Below are positions 6,715-12,268 of a stretch of 12,268 bases of DNA, piece by piece; the stretch's first letter is position 1; every line of letters begins with the position of its first letter. Location: contig JAISBR010000060.1 in NCBI GenBank assembly GCA_031266095.1, forward strand, positions 1 through 12,268, read 5' to 3'. Below the pieces are notes generated by a model, which was not told the origin of the DNA, ran no database searches, and saw nothing but the letters and a program-made list of their open reading frames with translations. A program made the translations under genes and the position numbers. This DNA is from Treponema sp. Lineage in GTDB: Bacteria; Spirochaetota; Spirochaetia; Treponematales; Breznakiellaceae.

Positions 6715-8100
6715 TTACTTGTAACCTAAAGAAGGCGGCAGCGTTTTCGCGGTCATATACTTAAAGAGTTTTTGGGCATCTCCCCGGGAAAGGGTCCTGA
6801 CCTGGGGATCGTTGAGGAATACCCGAAAGGCCATTTCCAAATCCCGTCCCAGCGCGGCGTCGATGATCCCTTCCTGGTTTTCCACATGCTGGAGGGTTAT
6901 GTTCCGCAGGGGGTTGGGCAGGCCGCCGGTAATTACCGGCTGGACACTGTCCCGGCTGAAAAAGGCGTTGGTTTCCACCACCGCGCCATTGGGGAAGCCG
7001 GGCATCTGACCCTGGTTGGGGAGGTTCACGTTGGTGACCAGATTACCAAGCCCCAGGAGGGCTTTGATCTGGCGGATGCCTTCTTCACCGGAATGTTTCG
7101 GCACCAGGGTTTCCGAGCCGTCCCGATAGGCTTTGCTTTTCCGTTTCAGATCTTCCCGCTGCTGTATCCGCCAAGACACCGGGGTAAGCGAGAACTGCCA
7201 GGACTTTGCCAGTTCCGGGCTTTTTAGATACCAGCCGGGAGGGCAGAATTCCGCCAGGTGCCGGTCCCCCGCCGCGCCGATGATGCCGTAACGCCTGAAC
7301 AGGTCCATCTTGACCAGTTCACCGGATGTAAAATAGCTGTTGAACCAGTTATGATCCGCCCCGCCGCTGAATCCCGATTCGCCGAAGCGTTCCACGAATT
7401 GGGCAAAACAGGGGAAAAGGTCTGTGTTTTTCCAGGAGGCCCGGTCTATCCAGGTGAAGTGGTTGATCCCCGTCACATTGGTGATAATCTCGTCCCGCCG
7501 TATCTCCCCCTCCGCGGCAAGCCCGCACCGGACCGCAGCCAGCGCAAGCAGTTCCTGAGTCCCAAATACCTCGTGGCAACAGCCGAAGGCCTTGACCTCC
7601 GGGAAAACCCGGTACAGGGTCCTGGTGCAGACGGACATGGGGTTGGTATAGTTGAGGATCCAGGCCTCAGGCGCCCATTTTTTGATAGCCCCGGCGATTT
7701 CCACATACATGGGAATGGTTCTGAGTGCACGGTTAAGTCCGCCGGCCCCCGTGGTATCCCCCACCGACTGGTAGATGCCGTATTGTTCCGGAGCATGGAC
7801 GTCAACGGCCATTTCCTCAAAATCTCCGGGCAGTATGGAAATAAAGATAAAGTCGCTGCCTGCCAGGGCCTTTTCCAGAGAAGATTCGGTTCTGAAGGTC
7901 CACTGCCCCGGATTGTGGGCGGCCATTAGTTTATTGCCCAGCGCCTCATTGGCCCGGGCCGCCTCCTCGTCGATATCGTAGAGGTATACGGTTCCGGCGA
8001 TTTCTTTTTCAAAGCTCAGGTCCTGCATAAAAACCCAGGCCCAATTCCGGGAACCCCCGCCGATGTAACAGATCTTTAATTCCTGGGGATTAGCTTTCAC
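6715..8100 (-). CDS. lplD: GH4 alpha-galacturonidase (LplD-like), NAD- and metal-dependent
   Basis: A 461-residue glycoside hydrolase family 4 enzyme. GH4 enzymes use NAD and a divalent metal (often Mn) to cleave by oxidation-elimination-addition-reduction. Seen here, numbered from GTG 8100: the Rossmann NAD motif YIGGGSRNW near residues 12-20, TNPMSV (N153, P154) of the active site, the metal-binding CHEV motif (C175, H176, E177, V178) and NHFTW with the second metal ligand H214. CHEV is the published mark of GH4 alpha-galacturonidases such as Bacillus subtilis LplD; alpha-galactosidases have CHSV instead. Length fits the family (about 440-460). The start is taken as GTG 8100 because AGGAG at 8107-8111 lies 6 nt before it; TTG 8106 would abut the ribosome site. 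Product: D-galacturonate from alpha-galacturonides, in the cytoplasm. It lies 67 nt after the GH105 gene and before the regulator. Family certain, substrate likely. Confidence 0.92.
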   Translation of the reverse strand: MKANPQELKICYIGGGSRNWAWVFMQDLSFEKEIAGTVYLYDIDEEAARANEALGNKLMAAHNPGQWTFRTESSLEKALAGSDFIFISILPGDFEEMAVDVHAPEQYGIYQSVGDTTGAGGLNRALRTIPMYVEIAGAIKKWAPEAWILNYTNPMSVCTRTLYRVFPEVKAFGCCHEVFGTQELLALAAVRCGLAAEGEIRRDEIITNVTGINHFTWIDRASWKNTDLFPCFAQFVERFGESGFSGGADHNWFNSYFTSGELVKMDLFRRYGIIGAAGDRHLAEFCPPGWYLKSPELAKSWQFSLTPVSWRIQQREDLKRKSKAYRDGSETLVPKHSGEEGIRQIKALLGLGNLVTNVNLPNQGQMPGFPNGAVVETNAFFSRDSVQPVITGGLPNPLRNITLQHVENQEGIIDAALGRDLEMAFRVFLNDPQVRTLSRGDAQKLFKYMTAKTLPPSLGYK

Positions 8101-8106
8101 TTGCAA

Positions 8107-8111
8107 CTCCT
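8107..8111 (-). promoter_or_regulatory. Shine-Dalgarno that decides the GH4 start
   Basis: Read on the minus strand, AGGAG occupies 8111-8107. Six bases separate it from GTG 8100, while the alternative TTG 8106 is directly adjacent, which argues for the GTG. Confidence 0.75.
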
Positions 8112-8167
8112 AAATGAGCCGTATGAGCGGCGACGTTCAACTAATGGAGACATAAGGTTCCCTGTTT

Positions 8168-10342
8168 CTATTCACGCGGCATTTTGAGCAATTCAACTCC
8201 CGCGAGCAGTACAATGCCGATGCCGTGGGTATCGTTGAGCCGGGGGAGCAGATACTCGGCATAATAGCGGGGGTTGAACGCGAATTCCGAACCTCGGCAA
8301 ACGCCATAAATATTGCCCTCTCTATCTATAGCATATTTTGCCAAAGCCTGCCATGCCTTTTCCGCGGCAAGGCAATAGGGCGCCGTACCGCCCTCAAACC
8401 AGCCATAGCGGATGCCCCGGCTAAACGCGCAGATGAACATGGCCGTACAGGACGCCTCAATATAGGACGAGGGCATGTCCAGCACCTGGTGCCACATACC
8501 GTTTTCATCCTGACAGTCAAGACAGCCCGCCGCGAGGCGCCTGAAAAAATCAAGCAGGGCGGCGCGGCGGGGATGATCGCCGGGAAGCGCCATAAGCAGC
8601 TCACTGAGGGAAAAGATCGTCCAGCCGTTTCCCCGGCCCCAGGGAATTCCCGTGTTCATATTCCGGTTAAAATCATAGACATGGGCCATAAGATTTTTGT
8701 CTTCCATGAAGAGATACTTTCTAAAACCCTCAAATTGAACAGCCGCGATATCAAGAATGGCCGGATCTTTTTTATATGCCGCATAACGGCATAGAAAGGG
8801 AACGCTCATGTAGAGATCGTCGGCCCACATAGTCCCGTTGTGGAAATGGTGCATCTGATTTCGCCGCCAGAAACAGCCCTCTTCCCGGCGATCCTGTTTA
8901 TGGAGGATGTGCTCCCCGGTATAATCCGCCGCCTGCGCGGGGTCCCCGATTTCCCGATCTCCGGCAAGTTCCAGAATGAGGGAACCGAAGGAACCGCAGT
9001 CATCCAGGCTGTCTATGGATGTGAGGAGGTGATGTACCGCAGTAGCGCCGCCGAAATGTTCCTTGTCAAAAAGGGCGTAGTCCAGGGTACGCAGCGACTT
9101 TGCCCCGTGATCGCGCACATAGGAACCAATGGCAAAACCGGCGGCCCGGCCCTGCTTCTCAAAATACCGGGCGGTTTCGATAAGGCCGTAGAGGGTAACG
9201 CCCAGGGGATAATTCCAATGGCCAAAAAGGGGATTCTCATTGTAGAACCGTACCCAGCCGCCGGGCATATCAAGCCGCCACCAGGCCCTCTCCCCTTCCC
9301 GGCCGACAAGCAGTTCCCGGTCAAATTCCAGAAGCGCTTCATCAGGGGTTTTCCTGAAAAGCCCCGCGTAAACCCAGGAGAGTTCCCCCCCGGCGGAGAA
9401 AAAGGGATTACGGGTACAAAGCGGGAGAGCCGCCGAATTGAGTTCCAACGAGAAGTCCCAGCTTTGCTCCTTCTCGGGGCATTCGGAAATTACCGTTATC
9501 CCGGTACAACCTGCTTCCAGTTTATACTCAAACTGATAAGGCCCCGCGTCCTTGAACGACCGGATCAGGTTCTTTCCCGCGTAAAAAGCAGAGCCGCCGC
9601 TCTGGGTTCCTGAGAAACCGCAGACGACGGAAACCGGCACATGTATCTCCGTCCGCGCCATGGCCCTATCCCCGGGCCGCGAAGCGAAAATTCTCCCAAA
9701 GACCCCCCGTCTCTTTTCTTCGTCCGTCCATGACGGCAAGGGCAGACAGAGGGGGGCCAGATTTTCCGGCGAAGGGTCCGCCGGCGGTTTGGTAAGAGGC
9801 GGCGTATAATCAAAACCTTCGATGAGATAAGCGGCCCCAGGCCGTTCCAGCCCCCGAAAAAAATAGTAATCCAATTTTCCAAGCCAGGTACCGAATTCAC
9901 CCCCAAAACCCGCCCTGGTACGGGTAAAGCGCAGTACCAGATGGTTCCATCCCTTTTTTACCGGCAGGCTGAGGGGCACCGGGTTATTGTCATAACGCTC
10001 CGCCTCAAAGCCGGTACCGTAGATCATTTCCCGGTTCATCCATATCTTCACCGGCCCTTTGGGGATAAGGGTAAATTTCAGCGCCCCGTCTTCCCCGGCC
10101 CGGTATTTTCCCCAGGCGTAGACATAGCTCCCGTCAGGCGCGCCGGGAAAAAGTTTCGCGAAGTCAGCCTCGTAACGGTAATTTTTATTCCTGATAATTT
10201 CGCGTAATAAAAAAGGCCGCCCCGTATACTCATACCGGGGATTGGCCCCGATGTAGCGGTTGGCGATAAGCTCCAGGACCGTCTCAATTTTTCCGCCGCA
10301 CCATACCGCCGCGGCCCTGCTTTCATCAAAATAAGTTTTCAT
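8168..10342 (-). CDS. GH105 unsaturated uronyl hydrolase with large N-terminal extra region
   Basis: A 724-residue protein (ATG 10342; TTG 10354 in the same frame would add four residues). The C-terminal half, about 360-720, is a GH88/GH105 (alpha/alpha)6-barrel, which removes 4,5-unsaturated galacturonic or glucuronic acid from the non-reducing end of lyase products by hydration of the double bond. Seen: WADDLYM (D508/D509, candidate acid/base as in YteR), WGRGNGW (568-574), GMWHQVLD (W617, H618) and YIEASCTAM (627-635), in the family's order. The first 340 residues are not part of the usual 340-380-residue enzyme. They contain beta-rich stretches (VKIWMNREMIYG, WNHLVLRF) that look like jelly-roll or GH2-like sandwich modules and may bind sugar or shape the active site. 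No signal peptide is visible, so it should be cytoplasmic and act on imported oligosaccharides. It follows the second permease by 35 nt. Rhamnogalacturonan or pectate fragments are the likely substrates, inferred from neighbours. Confidence 0.88.
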   Translation of the reverse strand: MKTYFDESRAAAVWCGGKIETVLELIANRYIGANPRYEYTGRPFLLREIIRNKNYRYEADFAKLFPGAPDGSYVYAWGKYRAGEDGALKFTLIPKGPVKIWMNREMIYGTGFEAERYDNNPVPLSLPVKKGWNHLVLRFTRTRAGFGGEFGTWLGKLDYYFFRGLERPGAAYLIEGFDYTPPLTKPPADPSPENLAPLCLPLPSWTDEEKRRGVFGRIFASRPGDRAMARTEIHVPVSVVCGFSGTQSGGSAFYAGKNLIRSFKDAGPYQFEYKLEAGCTGITVISECPEKEQSWDFSLELNSAALPLCTRNPFFSAGGELSWVYAGLFRKTPDEALLEFDRELLVGREGERAWWRLDMPGGWVRFYNENPLFGHWNYPLGVTLYGLIETARYFEKQGRAAGFAIGSYVRDHGAKSLRTLDYALFDKEHFGGATAVHHLLTSIDSLDDCGSFGSLILELAGDREIGDPAQAADYTGEHILHKQDRREEGCFWRRNQMHHFHNGTMWADDLYMSVPFLCRYAAYKKDPAILDIAAVQFEGFRKYLFMEDKNLMAHVYDFNRNMNTGIPWGRGNGWTIFSLSELLMALPGDHPRRAALLDFFRRLAAGCLDCQDENGMWHQVLDMPSSYIEASCTAMFICAFSRGIRYGWFEGGTAPYCLAAEKAWQALAKYAIDREGNIYGVCRGSEFAFNPRYYAEYLLPRLNDTHGIGIVLLAGVELLKMPRE

Positions 10343-10377
10343 AAAATGCCGCAAAACCCCACAAGCGCAACAAGCTC

Positions 10378-11232
10378 CTAGGCCTTGAGGCCAGAGGTAG
10401 CGATTCCCTCAACAATGTACTTCTGGAAAACAAAAAAAATAAGCAGTGACGGTGTCAGCGACAGAGTCCCCATGGCGAAGATGGCCCCCCAGTCGGTGGA
10501 GGTTGGGTCCGCGAACATGCGCATTGCCAGGGATACCGTAAAATTCCGGGGCCGGTTGAGATACAGCAGGGGGCCGAGGAAGTCTTCCCAGCGCCAGTAA
10601 AAGCTGAAAATAGTAGATGTAATCAGCGCGGGCTTTATCAATGGAAAGAGAATGCGGCTGTAGATTGTAAATTTATTGCAGCCGTCGAGCATAGCGGACT
10701 GATCCAATTCCGAGGGAATGCCCCGGAAAAACTGCACCATCATGAAAATAAAGAAGGCCTGTCCGCCCCATTGGGGCACAATGAGGGGCAGATAGGTATT
10801 CACCCAGCCCAGCTTGAAAAAGAGAATGAACTGGGGAACCATGACCACCTGGTAAGGCAGCATCAGGGTCAGAAACATACAGGCATACCAGAATCTGCTG
10901 CCCCGGAACTGAATCCGGGAAAAACCGTAGGCCGCCAGGGAAGACATAAGCACCGCTCCCAGCGTGGAAAAACCGGTAACAATAAAAGAGTTAATATAAA
11001 AAGTAGTAAAAGTAGTAGTACCGTTATAGCGCCAGCCCCGGATATAATTTCCGAAGGTAAAATTCTTCGGGATCAGGGAAATGGAGCCGAAGATCTCCTC
11101 AGTCGGCTTGAAAGAACCAAACACCATCCAGAGCAGCGGATAGAGCATAAAAACGCCGATAAAGAGTACCACCGTGTGGAATGCAAGCGAATCCCGCATG
11201 TTCCTTAAACGCCGTACTTGATTCTTGGTCAT
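10378..11232 (-). CDS. Sugar ABC transporter permease, MalG type (YesQ/LplC-like)
   Basis: A 284-residue inner-membrane subunit of a CUT1-family carbohydrate importer. It has about six membrane segments: one near 18-40 followed by the typical FGSFKPTEEIF loop, then segments around 80-105, 115-135, 140-168, 195-215 and 250-272. The EAA-like loop that contacts the ATPase is at about 175-198 (ELDQSAMLDGCNKFTIYSRI), with SA where most members have AA. The C-terminus IATSGLKA is characteristic of MalG-type subunits. It begins 12 nt after the stop of the first permease; its AGGCGG ribosome site overlaps that stop codon, so translation is probably coupled. Neighbouring GH105 and GH4 genes suggest an oligogalacturonide or rhamnogalacturonide substrate, as for YesOPQ of Bacillus subtilis. 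No ATPase gene is seen in the window; such systems often share one. Confidence 0.92.
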   Translation of the reverse strand: MTKNQVRRLRNMRDSLAFHTVVLFIGVFMLYPLLWMVFGSFKPTEEIFGSISLIPKNFTFGNYIRGWRYNGTTTFTTFYINSFIVTGFSTLGAVLMSSLAAYGFSRIQFRGSRFWYACMFLTLMLPYQVVMVPQFILFFKLGWVNTYLPLIVPQWGGQAFFIFMMVQFFRGIPSELDQSAMLDGCNKFTIYSRILFPLIKPALITSTIFSFYWRWEDFLGPLLYLNRPRNFTVSLAMRMFADPTSTDWGAIFAMGTLSLTPSLLIFFVFQKYIVEGIATSGLKA

Positions 11233-11244
11233 TTCATCTGCCGC

Positions 11245-12147
11245 CTATGATTCGTAATAGACCCAGCGGTCTGAAGTCTTGAAGATGAATCCGGTAAAGA
11301 CCGCGATGATCAGCACCAGCACCCAAGCCAGGGCGGAGCCATAACCCATCTCGTTATACGCAAAGGCCCGGAGGTACAGGTACAGGGCATAGACCAGGGT
11401 ACTATCCTGGGGATCTCCCCTGCCGCCGGAAATAATAAAGGCCTGGCTGAAAACGGTAAAACCGTTAATCAGCTGCATAATCAGATTAAAAAAAATGATA
11501 GGTGTCATCTGGGGCAGGGTTATGCTGAAAAACTGCCGTACCCAGCCGGCCCCGTCGATGGACGCGGCCTCATAATAAGTCCTGGGTATCTGCCGCAATC
11601 CCGCGAGAAAGATCAGCATGGAAGAACCAAACTGCCAGACCGCGAGGATTATGATCACCCACAGGGCCGTACCGGCGTTTCCAATCCAGCTTATGGTACT
11701 GTTGATGCCCAAAAGTTGAAGGAAGGTATTGACCACACCGTCGGCGGTAAACATACGCCGCCATATAACCGCCACCGCGATGCTGCCCCCCACCAGGGAA
11801 GGAAGGTAATAGGCGGCCTGATAAAACCGGATCATCCGGGAGGCCCGCTTGAAAAGTGCGGCCACAAAAAAGGCAAAGACAAGCCGCAGAGGTACGGAAA
11901 CAAAAGCATAGGTAAAGGTAACCCTCAGGGATTTCCAGAACCGGGAATCCGTCAGCATCCGCTTAAAATTGGCAATACCGGAAAAGATCGGAGATCCCAG
12001 AATATCGTAATTGGTAAAGGAAAAATACAAGGACATTATAATGGGGATGACGGAAAAGGCAAAAAAACCGATAAGCCATGGACTAATAAACAGATAACCC
12101 GCGATATCCTCCCTAAGCTGCCGCCTGCCGGTATAATAACCTTTCAT
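11245..12147 (-). CDS. Sugar ABC transporter permease, MalF type (YesP/LplB-like)
   Basis: A 300-residue inner-membrane permease that pairs with the next gene. The N-terminus shows the YLFISPWLIGFFAF segment (18-31) and the SLYFSFTNYDI loop usual for UgpA/MalF-type CUT1 subunits. Further membrane segments lie near 75-98, 118-130, 160-183, 213-238 and 270-290. The ATPase-coupling EAA loop is well preserved at 193-212 (EAASIDGAGWVRQFFSITLP). The ATG at 12147 is supported by GAGAGGG 6 nt upstream on the minus strand. It is the first gene of the minus-strand operon within the window; in related loci the solute-binding protein gene comes just before it and would lie beyond 12268. Substrate is inferred from the uronide hydrolases downstream. 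Confidence 0.93.
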   Translation of the reverse strand: MKGYYTGRRQLREDIAGYLFISPWLIGFFAFSVIPIIMSLYFSFTNYDILGSPIFSGIANFKRMLTDSRFWKSLRVTFTYAFVSVPLRLVFAFFVAALFKRASRMIRFYQAAYYLPSLVGGSIAVAVIWRRMFTADGVVNTFLQLLGINSTISWIGNAGTALWVIIILAVWQFGSSMLIFLAGLRQIPRTYYEAASIDGAGWVRQFFSITLPQMTPIIFFNLIMQLINGFTVFSQAFIISGGRGDPQDSTLVYALYLYLRAFAYNEMGYGSALAWVLVLIIAVFTGFIFKTSDRWVYYES

Positions 12148-12153
12148 GGGATT

Positions 12154-12160
12154 CCCTCTC
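12154..12160 (-). promoter_or_regulatory. Shine-Dalgarno of the MalF-type permease
   Basis: GAGAGGG on the minus strand (12160-12154), 6 nt before the ATG at 12147. The GGG can pair with CCC just before the start codon (GGG-AAT-CCC), a very small stem that might slightly mask it. Confidence 0.65.
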
Positions 12161-12177
12161 TAAACGCATAATCAACA

Positions 12178-12200
12178 ACCCCGCCGCAAGCGGTCGGGGT
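12178..12200 (-). repeat. GC-rich hairpin 1 in the leader of the permease operon
   Basis: ACCCCG-CCGC (12178-12187) pairs with GCGG-t-CGGGGT (12190-12200) with one bulged T at 12194. Read as RNA from the minus strand the tip is G(CUUG)C, a known very stable tetraloop with its preferred closing pair, which favours function as RNA on that strand. Flanking AACAA (12174-12178) and TTGTT (12204-12208) could lengthen the stem. There is no strong U-run after it, so mRNA stabilisation or partial termination is more likely than a full terminator. Confidence 0.7.
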
Positions 12201-12213
12201 ATGTTGTTCTCAT

Positions 12214-12241
12214 AAGGTATTGGACTCGGGTTTAATACCTT
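12214..12241 (-). repeat. AT-rich hairpin 2 in the leader of the permease operon
   Basis: AAGGTATT (12214-12221) and AATACCTT (12234-12241) are perfect inverted repeats, 8 bp, around a 12-nt loop. The stem could extend outward with AT on the left and a bulged T then AT on the right. It could be an RNA stem or a dyad operator for a dimeric regulator such as the LuxR-type protein encoded downstream. Confidence 0.6.
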
Positions 12242-12246
12242 TATGA

Positions 12247-12263
12247 CCGCGGCAGAGCCGCGG
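12247..12263 (-). repeat. GC-rich hairpin 3 at the right window edge
   Basis: CCGCGGC (12247-12253) and GCCGCGG (12257-12263) form a perfect 7-bp stem with a 3-nt loop. The 8-mer CGGGGTAT ends both this hairpin (12261-12268) and hairpin 1 (12195-12202), so the two may be copies of a REP-like intergenic repeat. Confidence 0.65.
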
Positions 12264-12268
12264 GGTAT

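Noticed and set aside
7258..7929. A 223-codon plus-strand frame inside the GH4 gene, and a 257-codon one at 8840-9613 inside GH105
   Set aside because: Both are antisense to well-supported enzyme genes and show no domain or ribosome site.
8107..8167. Regulatory hairpin or internal promoter between GH105 and GH4
   Set aside because: Only a 4-bp GCCG/CGGC pair is visible and no promoter boxes stand out.
12148..12268. CRISPR repeats or a riboswitch in the leader region
   Set aside because: The hairpins differ from each other in sequence and spacing, there are no regular spacers, and I recognise no known riboswitch core.

Overview
The window comes from a fairly GC-rich bacterium. I suspect a spirochete of the Treponema/termite-gut group, judging from the general look of the proteins (UvrD motif variants, a shortened class-III aminotransferase-like gene, a LuxR-type 12-TM regulator), but no rRNA or other taxonomic marker is present, so this is only a moderate-to-weak inference.

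Layout. (1) 1-730, + strand: the 3' part of an IS110-family transposase. It runs in from the left edge and is broken by a frameshift near 103 and by an apparent in-frame loss of the C-terminal catalytic domain near 465. (2) 797-5151, + strand: five tightly packed genes: a UvrD/PcrA-type helicase, a protein resembling a class-III aminotransferase but apparently without the PLP lysine region, two small membrane proteins, and a HAD phosphatase/phosphoglucomutase-like enzyme. Gaps run from an 8-nt overlap to 19 nt, so co-transcription is likely. (3) 5181-12147, - strand: five genes read leftwards, in the order MalF-type permease, MalG-type permease, GH105 hydrolase with a large extra N-terminal region, GH4 hydrolase with the CHEV signature of alpha-galacturonidases, and a membrane-embedded LuxR-type regulator. 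(4) 12148-12268: a non-coding leader with three consecutive hairpins upstream of the first permease.

How the genes fit together. The minus-strand cluster looks like a pectin-oligogalacturonide or rhamnogalacturonide utilisation operon. Oligosaccharides would be bound by a solute-binding protein, not in the window and probably just beyond 12268, and imported through the two permeases using an ATPase encoded elsewhere. In the cytoplasm the GH105 enzyme would remove the 4,5-unsaturated uronic acid left at the non-reducing end by lyases. The NAD/metal-dependent GH4 enzyme would cleave saturated alpha-galacturonides. The last gene encodes a 12-TM protein with a LuxR-type DNA-binding domain and is a candidate one-component membrane sensor for the pathway. 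The two gene clusters converge with only 29 nt between stop codons and no recognisable intrinsic terminator.

The most interesting points are the membrane LuxR regulator joined to a pectin operon, the two complementary uronide hydrolases side by side, the triple-hairpin leader, and the aminotransferase-like protein that seems to have lost its catalytic core.
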